A stretch of DNA of 64,000 nucleotides from Chlorops oryzae. Lineage: Eukaryota; Arthropoda; Insecta; Diptera; Chloropidae. The first letter of the stretch is position 1. Every line of letters starts with the position of its first letter. This document shows, one piece after another, positions 23,630 through 35,262 of this stretch. A model generated the notes under the pieces. That model was not told where the DNA came from and searched no databases. It worked only from the letters and a program-made list of their open reading frames with translations. The DNA lies in NCBI GenBank assembly GCA_020466095.1, contig CM035807.1:17222985-17286984 (forward strand), written 5' to 3'. The position numbers and the translations under genes are program-made.

Positions 23630-25157
23630 ATCATTAAATGGTAACAGTCTAAAATTTGTGTACAATTAAAATTGCTACGAAATCTGGAGAATACTTTTGA
23701 TTAATTGAAGTGAGGACTTTTAGGTGGCTTGCGTAGGTTAATATTGTACCTTTTTCCGATGATTTCGACAGCCAGATCGTTATGCTTTTTCAAAACAGTT
23801 CCCCAGATTCTCAAAAGAAGCAAATAGAAAAACTTCAATAAAAAAATTTTTGTCTAAAATGCCTCGCCGACCAAAGAGTAGACGAAAAAATCGGCGACTA
23901 AAATCTGCCTGAAATCGGCGTGTCTGAAGGCACACTAACGCTCACTCCGTAAGTCCCAAGCCACACCACTTATTCCTTGATATCAACTCACATGAAAGTG
24001 TGGCATCCCTCTTCTTGTGATTTTTAACATTCTTCTAGCTTATTTGTTCACGTATAAAATAGGTCATTGCTATGATTTTTTTAAGCTAAGGTCTCGTTGT
24101 ATATAAGAGATTTCGGTTACATGACTTCGCTGGTTATCTTGCAAAAAAAAAAATGAATGCTTTCTGGGCATATCAAGAAAATAGAAATACGATATCATAT
24201 GCAATTATAGAAAAATTAAACATTGGTGCTTTTCGAATTGGTTTTTATTGAAAATTTATGGCAACGAAGCTCGTTAGGAACTCCTTCCGAATTTTCATGA
24301 AAAAGGTTGATTCTCTATTTAAAGGCAAATAAATATTTACGCATTTTCGCATGCATGAAAAATCACGTCGTTTATGCATATGTAAAAAAATTGTGCTGCG
24401 AATGTTTTGTAGTGAAAATCATAAGCAGTAGCTCGTTACAAGAGATCTTTTCAAAGAAATTTTCTTGAAAAAGGAACCCAATATTTATTTCTTTAGAATC
24501 ATGTAAAATTTCAACAAATTTTCTGATGATTAACTTTTGATACTGATTTTCATACTGCAGTTGATTTATAACTAAAAAAATTGATGGAATCGTAATGTTT
24601 TATGTATGTTGTCAACACTTATGAGCTAGCGTATGTTATTAACATTAGTCAATGAAGTACTTTTAACAGACATGGAAATAAAACATTTTATATTAAAAAA
24701 AAAAATATTTATATTTCTTTACTCCCAGATCCCAGTAGCGTAAACTTATTTCAAACGAAACTTTCATTTGTATTAGGATTATATACTCTATTTTCAATGA
24801 AATAATCATGCACGTTGGATCCTTCTTAAGCCAACCAGCACGTGCTCTTTTCCCAAATGAAGTTTTCATGCGGACAAGGTCATACACTCCTTTACCAAAT
24901 GAATAACACATGCATTTTGAAGTACTGAAAATAGCGGCCATGTCCGAACAAACTTCATTAGAAGTAAGGGTTAGTAATGCGAGTACTCGCAGCATGAATT
25001 TTCACCACTTCGGAAGTACTGCAGAAGTAGTGAAATTTCCGGCTGGGTTTCCTTGGCTTATCAGATTTTTCGTAAAAAAATGATCTGGTAGCACTAGTTG
25101 CAATTGGCGCGTAAACTGTTTACAACAACGATTCCAAACCAAAGCAGCTTGATTACA
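23630..25157. other. Intergenic spacer; no gene seen
   Basis: AT-rich sequence between the hydrolase stop and WRNexo. An AATAAA near 23838 could serve the hydrolase transcript. A short run GCGAGTACTCGC lies near 24980, upstream of WRNexo. No domain-bearing ORF or repeat with clear ends was found. Confidence 0.5.
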
Positions 25158-26600
25158 ATGCCAGTGAAAAAAACACTTAAAAACGCTAATTTGAAAATGT
25201 ATTTTGCGAACGAGAAAGTGGAAAATGAAACTAAGAAGTCTGAGCTTCCTGCACAAAAAGAAGAAACTAACGAGACTCCTCCCAAACGAAATTCACGCTC
25301 AAATGCGAAGACTGTTGCCATCGATAAGGAGGAAGCCAACGAGAATACTCTAAAGCTGAGAACTTCACGTTCTAATGTCAAAACTGAAGTTCCTGTAGAA
25401 AAAGAGGCAATCAACGAGAGCGCTTTAAAACGCAGAAATTCACGTTCAAATCCAAAGACTGAGACTTTGAAACAAGAAAAAGAGAACGACGAAAATCCTC
25501 CTAAGAGACGGAGCGCTAGACTCACAAGAAATACAAATTCAATGGCTGAAGACACATTGCATGGTGAGGTTTTAGAGGAACCAGAAGAGCCGAAAGAAGA
25601 AACTGCCGTTCATCAAATATACTGGCAGCATCAAGTATTACACTGAATTCAGGGAAATAGCGGAATCATCCGACACTATCATGTAAGTAAAGATTAGAAA
25701 GAAAGATAATGAGGGAAAGAACATTTAAAATATTGAAATAATAAACATTATGAATTCAATAGGCAATGGGTTGAAAAGCAAACGGATAAGGAAATCGTTC
25801 CTGTGTCTTTTGACATGGAATGGCCATTTTCCTTTCAAACCGGACCGGGAAAATCAGCAGTTATACAAATCTGCGTCGAGGAGAATTGTTGCTATGTCTT
25901 TCAATTGAGCAAACTCAAAACGATTCCACCTGCTTTGCTAGCACTGCTTAATCATCCTAAAGTTCGCTTGCATGGCGTCAATATAAAAAGCGATTTCCGG
26001 AAACTGGCGCGAGACTTTCTCCGGTGTGGATGCCGATGCTTTAATTGAAAAATGCGTTGATTTGGGCGTTTGGTTCAATCGAATCACTGGATTCGGTGGC
26101 CGTTGGAGTCTTGAACGTTTGGCAAATGTTGTTGTAAGTAAATAGCTTCAAAATTGAATTTAAAAAAAAATATATTTCGAATACACTTTTATCATCTGTA
26201 TAGACCAAGAAAGGCATAGACAAGAACAAGAAGATACGTATGAGTAAATGGCATGTTATACCGCTGGACGAGACTCAATTAATGTATGCATCCATTGATG
26301 TTTATGTAGGTTCTGAAAATTAATATACAAAATGCGAAGGTTTCATTTAAAAAATGAATTCAATTCCAGATTGGTCACATCATCTACCAGGACTTGGAGA
26401 AACGCGAAAAAATCAAGTTGGAAAACGAAAAGGAATTCTTGGAGAAACATGGCGATGCAGCTTTTAAGGCTGTAAAAGCATTGGGTGAAACTTTCGTAGA
26501 CCAAAATGGAACGACAAAACCAACTAAGGCTGAAAATGTAGCCAAGTCTGTAGCAGATGACGTCTGGTCCGAATTACAAAATGAATCGATGGACGAATAA
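25158..26600 (+). CDS. WRNexo: WRN-like 3'-5' exonuclease, with two frame breaks
   Basis: A DEDDy-family exonuclease, the fly counterpart of the Werner protein exonuclease domain, acting in nuclear DNA repair and replication. Exons are about 25158-25682, 25763-26133, 26204-26305 and 26370-26600. The N-terminal 150 residues are Lys/Glu-rich with repeated RSN and KRR words, as in a nuclear linker. The core has [11 protein letters not shown] (catalytic D and E), [16 protein letters not shown] (catalytic D) and MYASIDVY (the D of motif III). The C-terminus [15 protein letters not shown] matches Drosophila WRNexo as I recall it. Two single-frame shifts are needed: near 25605 (GAAGAAACTG), where the frame moves to [16 protein letters not shown], and near 26017 (CTTTCTCC), where it moves to [16 protein letters not shown]. 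An ATG at 25098 is an alternative start. The gene ends 139 bp from hmw. Confidence 0.9.
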
Positions 26601-26739
26601 AAAAATCATATTTCTACAAAAAATTTAAAAATATAATTTTATAAAGTAGATGTGCAATTGTATGTGAATTAACAATCTAAAATAGAAGCAAAATTGCTTT
26701 TAGAATATTTAAGTTTTTTTTTTTGAATTTTTGAATAGC

Positions 26740-29318
26740 TTATTTTTTAGCTTTTGGCTTGCGCTTTGAAATAGTCTCGAGTTTTCGTTTCAACAATTGG
26801 TTATCCATATCAATTTGGCGCTGTTGTTTCTTGCGATTTATTTCCGCGCTGGTCACACGTGTGGTGGGGGGCAATGCGGCGAACTAATCGGATTGAAGGG
26901 AATTTTACATTAGACAAAATGGAACCAATATTTTTTTTTTTGTCAAAGCAATAAGAATATACCTTGCCCTTTTTCTTCTTTTTCTCATCGAGTACATATG
27001 TTGGCTTTTGATTAAGTATTTTATGCAGAAGTATATTATTATGGCGTTCAATATCGCGCAATCGTTCGTTTGAAAAACTTTTGTTGCGCCTCTCATTGGG
27101 CTTTAATCTTGGAAGAATCAATCAATATGAAAACTTGGAATGGAAAATTTTTTTTGAAGACTTACTTTTTTCGTTGCGTTGAAGTCTCCTTTGGACCCGT
27201 AAACATATCCAAATGCATAGAATAACTACACAAGGCGGCAGCATTTTGGGTAGTGACACTCGCATTATACTCGGAATATCCCTCCTCACACACTTCGTAC
27301 ATGTAATCATCATCTTCACCTTCGTTTTCGTTTACATTTTCATCATCATAGTTATCGTCGTCCTCGTGTGGCGTCAAAGTGTCGGCATCACTAAAATCTG
27401 GTTGCGAACCATGTTTACGTACTTCTGATACTGGTATCATAGAACTTAAGCCTGGCTCGCTTTGCGAGATTTTAGCTGAATCGCCTAGCTTTCCAAGTTG
27501 CCTTCTTCCGACCCACACGGGTATGCTACTCTTTCTTGATCTAACATGTGCACCGTCGCCGGCGCCATCACTAACACAGCGCATCCGTTGACTTAACATA
27601 ACTTTATGTTTAAATTCTTCCATCGAATCATCAGTTCGTAAGCTTTTCGTCTCACTTTGAACATCTTCGTTCACGTTCTGAGCGATCGAAGAACTTGCTC
27701 CTAAAGTCTTTGTATCAGCATCGTCTTCATCATCGTCGTCGTCTCGTCGTCGTCATCATCATCGTAGTCATAGTTATTGTTATCCTCATCGTTAACGTTA
27801 TCGTCATCGTTAACGTTATCCTCATCGTTAAGGAAATCGTCATCGTTAACGAAATCGTCATCGTTCAAGTTATCGTTAATATCATTATCGTCATCGTCAT
27901 TGTCGTCATTGTCATCAACATTATTTTGCATACAAAACTCTCCATCTCCATAACCAGTTTCAAAAATTTCATCACTCAAAAATCCAGCATCTTCCTTTTC
28001 TCTTTCAGCAAATAATTCTTCATCACGTTTATCCACTTCGGCAAGCTCTTCGTATATATTTGGCTCACCGACGTCCACTTCACCGCCATCGCAATTATCA
28101 TAGACTACAGCGAATTCTTCATCTATCTCGATGCCACTCGATTCCACCACTATTTGCTCATTTGCTGTAAGTAGCATTTCCGATCTTGCAGTGATTTTAT
28201 CGTTTCGTTTAATACTTCTTTCCGATCACCAGTGTATTGTAGTATCACATCATCATCCTCTTCAATATCATCATCGAATCCTTCGCATGCAGCTATTTCA
28301 TTGGCTATCATTCCATCGCGTGTAGCCGAAGCCAATTTGAACACACGAGCAGCTGGCGTATGCGATAAACTATCATCATCGAATTCAATGGGATCCGTAT
28401 TGATTTCCGCAATTGTTTGTCCGACCACCACATCATCATCATCGTCATCCGAAGAGCTCTCGCCTGGCCAGAAATCCGTTTTCTTGGGCAATACCTTCGT
28501 CTGCTTTGAAAGAGATTTTTTTTTTTTCAATTTTTTTTTAAAACGTTGAAATTTTTAATTAAAAAAAAAAAAAAAAAATGGCCACCAATGGCTTTTGGGT
28601 CATAAGGAATAGTTGCTTAAGTCGGATTCGAAGTAAATCCATTTTAATTCCACGAATTTCGTTGGAAGATTAAAGCGTCTTTTCGACTCAAGAAATCGTT
28701 CCTTATAACCTACAAACGGAGCAGACTAACCCTCATTGTCAGAGATTAAGATGGGCGGCTGTTGTGAAGTAGTAACTAGGAAAGCGCCTCAATATGGTCA
28801 CAAAGATTTACGATGAAACTTTTGGAATGATAAAAATTGCCTTTCACAATCCTTTTAAGGTTAAATTTGAATATTTCAAGAATGAATGAAAATTTTCGGA
28901 AATTTTTTCCATACAACAAAAACACACACACACACACACATTATGCGTTGACAAATATGCACGTGGCACACTGATAGATTTTCGATTTCTATAAAAGTTG
29001 AGTTGAGATTTGAAAATTTTTATTTTTACAGGAACTGTCAAAAAATTTAGCCAAAAAAAAAAAAAAAATGCACCAAAATTGTGAAGGACTCAAACTCCTC
29101 TTTTTCCCCATGTGCCTTTTGATGCCACGAAGGATCTAAACACATTTCACATTTGCTCATTCATACATACATACCTCCGGGGTATCAGATTTTTTCTCAT
29201 CATCGTCGATCAATTCGTCTTCGCTGCCATAAACAGAAGATTCGGGAACCAACGTATCAAAAGATTCATTGTCGTATTTGTCCTCATCAGAAAAATGATT
29301 GCTTTGCGTATCAGACAT
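26740..29318 (-). CDS. hmw: Hemingway/CFAP97-family protein, with two frame breaks
   Basis: CFAP97 proteins act in assembly of motile cilia and sperm flagella; Drosophila hemingway is the named member. Exons on the minus strand are 29318-29175, 28500-27166, 27107-26963 and 26883-26740. The N-terminal half is very acidic, with DDDDDD and a long Asp/Asn stretch. Exons 3-4 encode the conserved CFAP97 (KIAA1430) domain: RRNKSFSNERLRDIERHNN, LLHKILNQKPTYVL, then RVTSAEINRKKQQRQIDMDN and LLKRKLE. Frame shifts are needed at about 28177 (a three-base A run, between LQDRK and MLLTANEQ) and at about 27742, inside the GAC microsatellite. Splice phases are consistent. The codons upstream of MSDTQSNHF in exon 1 are open for 74 more residues but look like leader. 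The tail-to-tail position beside WRNexo supports orthology with the Drosophila pair. Confidence 0.88.
27720..27905. repeat. Asp/Asn-coding microsatellite block inside hmw
   Basis: On the plus strand this is a run of TCATCGTCGTCGTC passing into a repeated 12-18 base pattern of CATCGTTAACGTTATCGT. On the minus strand it codes acidic NDDD/NDED repeats. A one-base break in the triplet register at about 27742 (GTCGTCTCGTCG) changes frame. The hemingway reading continues on both sides in different frames. Confidence 0.8.
28922..28942. repeat. CA dinucleotide microsatellite in hmw intron 1
   Basis: An uninterrupted run of ACACACACAC within the 670-bp first intron of hmw. Confidence 0.8.
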
Positions 29319-29540
29319 TTCTCTGATGGCTAAATCCGAATATAAACCTTCGACTATTTTATTCAAGTTTCCGTTCAACGGATCCAACAACAACAACAAA
29401 CAAAAAACGAAAAGCTCCTCCCAACACCAACACCAAAAGAAAACAAACAAACAAAAAATAAAAATTGAAATTAAAATTTTTCCTTTCAATTCCAGTCGAT
29501 AATGATTAAATTCCAATCGAAATGAAAACAACTTTTTCAA

Positions 29541-30390
29541 GATTGACCCATTCCGGCAAAGGCCTGCTCAGTTCAACGGGAAATGACTGAGAGAAGAAAG
29601 TGGATTTCGATTTTGTTGTTATCGCTGTTTTTGTTGTTGTTGTTAACGGCACACCGTTTGTCAATATCCGTTTGCTGCACGAATTGTGCCGATTGTTTCC
29701 TCGTCGTTTTTGTGGCAGGTGCATTCTTGGTTGTTGATTGCCGCTGCCATGCCGCACAAACGTACAACGGTTTCTTATTATTTTTTGTTTGTTTATACTC
29801 TTCAATAATAATCGAAGCCATGCCTCCGTTGTGGGGTAGTGGACAAAAAAAATAGCACTCAATCGGAGAAAATCTATGGAAATCGATATTCAATTTCGAT
29901 TCTTCAGTATATTTTTAGACGTTTATTTAGACGTTAATAGGCCATTGAACCCTCATTGGGTTTGGTTTTCAATCACTGGACTCCTTAAGGACTGTCAAAC
30001 AATTCACGCTGAAAAGCTCCCCATATCGATGAATGACGGCCGCCGATTAGTTGTCTTTCAATTCACGTTTTTATTGATGTTGAAATGAAAATAATTGTTT
30101 GAATGAAAAAAAAAAAAAAGGAAAAAATAGTTAAGACGTTTTTAATTTAGGACGAACGAAGTTGTGTAGGTCTTTCTGTGTGTTGCTAATGGCGACTTAA
30201 AAATAGCGCATGCCTCCTGACAAAGGCGAATTATAATAACGTGCTCTTTTTGTGAACGATTCGTAATCAGAACAGCTTTTCTCTAAATTAATAAATAGAA
30301 AAAAAAATTTTTTTTAAGATCATAAATACATCAATCAGCACTGATTTCTATCGGGTCAGATCGGAAAAAATTTTTACAATTTGCATAATC
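29541..30390. other. Upstream of hmw; no gene seen
   Basis: AT-rich sequence with several short overlapping ORFs on both strands. None has a domain, consistent splice sites or low-complexity-free coding character. The hmw leader probably begins here. A poly-A tract lies near 30107. Confidence 0.4.
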
Positions 30391-30394
30391 GCTA

Positions 30395-30573
30395 GGGGTA
30401 TTCACAAGGAAGGTGAGATTCTATCGGAAAATGTCATATTCATTCAAAAAGAATATAAATTCAACTAATCCGTGCAAACCGGGTAGTTTCCCCCAGTGCA
30501 TGACGAATTAAAATCGAAAATATTCCGACGTCGACCATTTCCAACAGAATTCCACCTTCCTTGTGAATACCCC
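30395..30573. mobile_element. MITE with GGGGTATTCAC ends, copy 2
   Basis: A 179-bp element starting GGGGTATTCACAAGGAAGGTG and ending CACCTTCCTTGTGAATACCCC, a perfect 21-bp inverted repeat. The outermost 13 bases match the element at 16000. TA precedes the left end directly; on the right one G intervenes before TA. Confidence 0.75.
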
Positions 30574-30923
30574 GTAGTGTTTGCATTTTACGAAACTTGA
30601 GCCTTTTCACATCACTCTTGATAGGACTTTGAAGGACATTGATTAAAATGACATAAATTATTTCGAATTATAATTATGGCGTTGTTTCACAGAGTCATTG
30701 TTTTTCAAATTCTAGAACCAGCAAATACCAGTAGTCGTGAATCCCCTTCTGTGGGGACTCGAACTTCGCAACTCTCGTTAAAAAAAAGTGATTTATTGAA
30801 GCGCTTTCAGGAAAGGGCAATTTTGTATAAAAGGAAAGCTTTTATAGGTAGCTCTTGAAAAAGTCAGACTGAGAAGTAGTGATAGATCAATTACATTGAC
30901 CAATAAGTATACAATTGATAATG

Positions 30924-31640
30924 ACTAAGGCCACCATATTTTTTTCGCACCAAAGCAGTACAAATTGCCAAGTACAGAGTAAAAAATCAGTACAAATCAG
31001 TACACTGTTATATATATAAAAAAAAATTATCTTTTTATTCAAGTGGAAAGAGATTTCGAAGTGAAAACAAGATCTAAGATCTTTTAAAAAGATCAAAACT
31101 TTGTTTGTTTACCAAATTTTTGGATTAGCTTGGTAATATTGGCTCTAAAATGTTGTATTCCTTCAGAAATTCGAAAAAATCAACGCAATTTTAGTTTGAA
31201 TTAAATTTTACTAATAAAATTGATTTAAAGGTGTCGATTTTAAGATTGGACGACTCAGATTTCCAAACTTTTTTATTAAAGAAAAAATTCGTTCAACTGG
31301 TGCGGTGCGCTGGTTCCCGACAAGCAAAGAATGAATTGAATGAGAACCGAAAGTTCCAAATAGGGCACTTGCGCAGCATCTATGTGCTTAAAAATTTCAA
31401 CCCATCTACTTTCCATTTTAACTTTCTCTGGGTTCCACTCAAGATTTTATCCGGTGTACAATACGATTTCACGTAGCCATACTAAGTGTGAGACATTTTG
31501 AGTCCGTGTTTATCGTAGAATATTTGATTTGAGAAAAGTTCAAGAATCAGTACTAAATCAGTACCGATTTTCAATCAGTACAATGAGCCGAAAATCAGTA
31601 CCTACTGTACTGATAAAATCAGTCCGTCTGTTGGGCTTAA
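30924..31640. repeat. Segment bounded by AATCAGTAC repeats
   Basis: Two AATCAGTAC words lie near 30990-31005 and four near 31544-31605, with about 540 bp of ordinary AT-rich DNA between. The outermost parts are weakly inverted (CTAAGGCCACCA against TGTTGGGCTTAATAA). Clusters of short subterminal repeats suggest a non-autonomous DNA transposon, but the ends are not certain. Confidence 0.4.
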
Positions 31641-31984
31641 TAATGACCTATCGAAGCGGGTATTCACAGCTAGTTTAAAATAAATTGAAAATATCTTATT
31701 TTGCTTTCATTCCCTCACATATAAAGTTATAAATATTTTTACCATTTATGCATTGATTTTGAAAACTTATAGACCTTATTTTGTTTGGTAAGGAACCGAC
31801 TTTGAAATAAAAAATGCAAATTATCTGGTTGCGATCGAGTTTTTAAATGTCGATGAAAGGAGAAAGATAAATTTTCTCTAAAAATATGTACTATATTTAT
31901 TATTATCAAAGGTCTACAGAATCCCATTTTCTCAACCGATCTTAAAATGGCGCAGGAAAAAGTCATAAAGGAATAATTTTCTTT

Positions 31985-32065
31985 TATTTGATGGATAATA
32001 ACTTGTTCAAATCGGATAGTTTAGTGCCGACCTCTGCTCGAAAAAGTTGCAATAACCCCCTGAAA
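31985..32065 (-). repeat. Fragment of a dispersed repeat shared with 50870-50945
   Basis: The reverse complement of this stretch resembles 50870-50945 around the words CTCTGCT, CGATTTGAACAAGTTAT and TTGCA. The match is partial, about 75 bp with several differences. It marks two old copies of one unknown repeat. Confidence 0.45.
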
Positions 32066-34886
32066 ATTTTTTTCAAAAATTTATTTAAAAAAAACATGTT
32101 TTTCAAACATTTTTTTTTCGTGTTTAGAAGGCCAAAATCCATAAAAAATTTGAATTGTAAAAAATGGCTGCGAACTATTGACATTAATGCTAACAATTTT
32201 TATATTGCAACGGGTTTAGAAATTCGCTTATCACGTCTCAAGACCAAATGACTCGACGAGGAAATCCGGCTCTCAGAACGTAGTAGCTCGCTTCGTAATG
32301 AATTAAGCGTCCCATACCCATACGCGCCATATCAGCTGGTGTATCCAATTTCCTTGAGAGCTTTTCAAAGCTCCTTGGACTTTTTAGAAGCATTCAGAGG
32401 AGCACAGCTAACTTCAAGTGTAAATAAAAATTTTTTTTTTATAAGAATTTAGTAGAAGAGTAAAAATTCTTGCACTCAAAAGGATACTGCGCACGCGCAT
32501 ATTTGACAGTTGTGACCAACAGTTTGCCAAAATGCATTCTGTTCAAGAGAGTAACGTTGAGAGACCGAAAAGGCACATGTCGAATTGGTGGACCGAAGCG
32601 AATTCCAATAGAACTTAAAACGAATACGAATACTCGTCCAAATAGTCTTGCTGCGTACGGGTGAGCTGTCGGGCTAATTTTCTTACGCGCCTTAAGTTGA
32701 TAAAAATAATAAAAAAACAAAAACAAAAAAAAAACAAAAACAAAAACGATTTAAAACAGAATAAAGTGAAGTGAATGAAGAAACGCACGAACGTCTTATT
32801 AACAAGAAGCACATGTGAGACAAAAACAAATTAATTTCGAGATAAAAATCAAATAGAAAGAAAATAATTTTGAATTAAAAAATATTTTTAAATACTTAAT
32901 ATAAAAATTAAAAAAAATTATTACACATTCAAGTCGATTTAAAAGAAAATTCAAAATTTGTTTTATCAATACGTGAGTGAAAAATTCAAGTTCGATTCAA
33001 ATTAAGCGGATTTGTTGATTGTTCCCATAACGAATCGCGAATTTGAATGGCTTTTGTAGAAAAGAATTAAAATAAAATTGTTAAAAAAATAATTAAAATT
33101 AAAAAAATAATAAAAGAAAAAAAGGAATCAGCGTTCATTTTTAGCGCTTAAATTTTTTCGTTTTTATAAGTACTTTAATGATGCCAAAGGATAATATTCC
33201 CCCAACGTTCTGAGAAACCTGTGAAATAAATTTTTTTTTGCTTCAACGGTTGAAGCTCGGCAAGCTTCCTTCAACAACATCGACCGACCGTATTCTTTTC
33301 ACAATAAGATAATCCTTTTCTTCTTCTTCTTCTCTAAGTCTTTATTTAATTTATTTAGTTTTTCTTTATGATTTCATTTTATTTTTTCTATTTAAAAAAA
33401 GAAGCTTCCATTCCATTTGACGGCAAAGCGACCTACATATATCCACATGCAAATAACATTCGATCGCATGGGAGTATGTGAAATGTCGTCTAGCGTCGCG
33501 TAATTGAAGCAGTAACACACGATACAACAACAACATCCAGTAAAGTATGCAAAGCAGTAGTAAAATAAAAATACGTCAAATTCACAGCAACGCGCACACA
33601 CACACTAGCACACACAAGCAAACGCGCGCGCCGAGATATGCAAAGCAATGTGCGATAAGCACGAACGAACCTCGCACACGCATCGACGAAAAGCAAACGC
33701 AAGCGACTGTACGATACGATACGAGAACATGAAGTCGGCATAAGGACGCTCGAGCACTCCAGCTGTGCGACTGACTTATATAGTGCGCTTAAAAATATGC
33801 AAGGGATTATGTGAATTCCGTGCCAACATAATCATTAGGAAAATGGATTTTTGCTCGAAATCAAATAAAAAAAAAAAAAAGAAAAAAGGAAAGTCGAAAC
33901 AAAAGTGCAAGCCATAACTATTTTCATTTTCATTTTCCTATTCTAATAGGCTTCATTTCCACAAATGGTTCAAGTTTTATTTTTATTCTTTTTTTTTTAT
34001 ATCGATTTCCACTTGAACCTAAAGCTTAGCAATACGAATAGGTCGCTAATTTTCTCATGACAGCTCCCTATTATTCCATAAAAGCCATTACTCAAAATTT
34101 TTTGTTCATTTATTTAGTTTTTTTTATCATTTATTTTTGTTATATTTTTTTTTTTTTTGGTAGTAATGAGGTAAGAAACAATAATGGAAGACGGAATTGC
34201 GAAGCTTACTCCTGCAAACTGTTTTTTTTTTTTTTTTCATTGAGTCAAACTAACAAATAGCTTACGTATGCCATCAGTTTGGTAAACGACTTCACGGATT
34301 ATATACATTGACCTCTTCAACGGGCTGCAGTGAGAAAGCAGCAAAGCAAACGTGAAAGGGGGGCGCACCAGCGCCAACGATTTCGTGCATAAAAAAATTT
34401 CACAAGCTGGAGGAATCGTGCCGGATAATTGTTTAACTCAAGGCACCACCACCAACGCCAGCCACGTAGAGTGCCCACCAGCATAACTGATTCTTGTAAC
34501 AAATTAGGAAGCAAAAACAAAAACCAGAAAAAAAATAAGCAAAAGCAAAAATGTATGAAGGAAAAGCGAAGAATGAAGAAAGGAAAAACTCAAGAACTCC
34601 AACAAGTCCAGTGACTAAAAATATAACTAATGAAACTAGCATAAAGAATTGCTTCGCCGTACTCTTGAACGCAATTGCTGGGTGTGCGCGCTTATTTTTT
34701 TTTTCTATTCTTCTTCATTTCGATTCATTTTTCTTCTTCTTTTTCTTTTTCATATTTTTTTTTTTTTTTTTTTTTTTGTTGCTGTCAGGAGCGCGCGAGC
34801 TTTTGCTGTGCTCGTCCGAGCATAACAAACTTGGCACAGACATTGCTTTGCTGTGAAAGGAACACCAATAAAAAAATGTGTACCAA
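32066..34886. other. AT-rich spacer; no gene seen
   Basis: Long A-rich and T-rich tracts and CAAAAA-type repeats (about 32700-33240), a short CA/GC-rich patch (33590-33640), and a T-run (34755-34780). No open frame has domain character. The Phe/Ser- and Lys-rich frames here come from homopolymers. Confidence 0.5.
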
Positions 34887-35262
34887 CCCTGCAGGAAGCC
34901 TGTCGCCATATGGCCTCATGTCTATATTGATGTCAATATAGACAAGAGAACTAGTTCCAACGTCAACAGTTATTATAGGCGGTGTCATTATAGAAACTGT
35001 ACTGCAAGAGTATAGTATCTATTGACCATGTCAACAAAATGATTGCTTTAGCGAAAGTACTAATTTGTTTCTATTATTGTACCGACGTCATAGGTCGTCA
35101 TAGTTCGTCAATAGTTTTTCGGTCTACTGTTGACATTCAATGACAACTCAATGTTAAATGTCAATAACGCAAAGCATTGCGACGGGTTTAACTGGTCAGT
35201 AGTACTGTTGACGCAGTCAGTAGAGAAAGAGTATAGATTCACTATTGACATTTCCTGCAGGG
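34887..35262. mobile_element. MITE with CCCTGCAGGAA ends and TGACA-type subterminal repeats
   Basis: A 376-bp segment with an 11-bp perfect inverted repeat at its ends (CCCTGCAGGAA and TTCCTGCAGGG). The interior repeats short words such as GTTGAC, TTGACAT and TATAGAC in both orientations. The ends resemble those of the element at 53587 (CCCAGCGGGAAAT), so they may be one family. No clear target duplication is visible. Confidence 0.6.

Noticed and set aside
27695..28015. A Val/Ile-rich plus-strand ORF
   Set aside because: It is the antisense of the hemingway acidic repeat; Asp codons reversed give Val and Ile codons.
31655..31675. A third GGGTATTCAC terminus
   Set aside because: Only one end is present and no inverted partner was found nearby, so a MITE cannot be supported.
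34551..34941. Phe/Ser-rich ORFs around the T-runs
   Set aside because: They are created by homopolymers, with no domain and no splice support.
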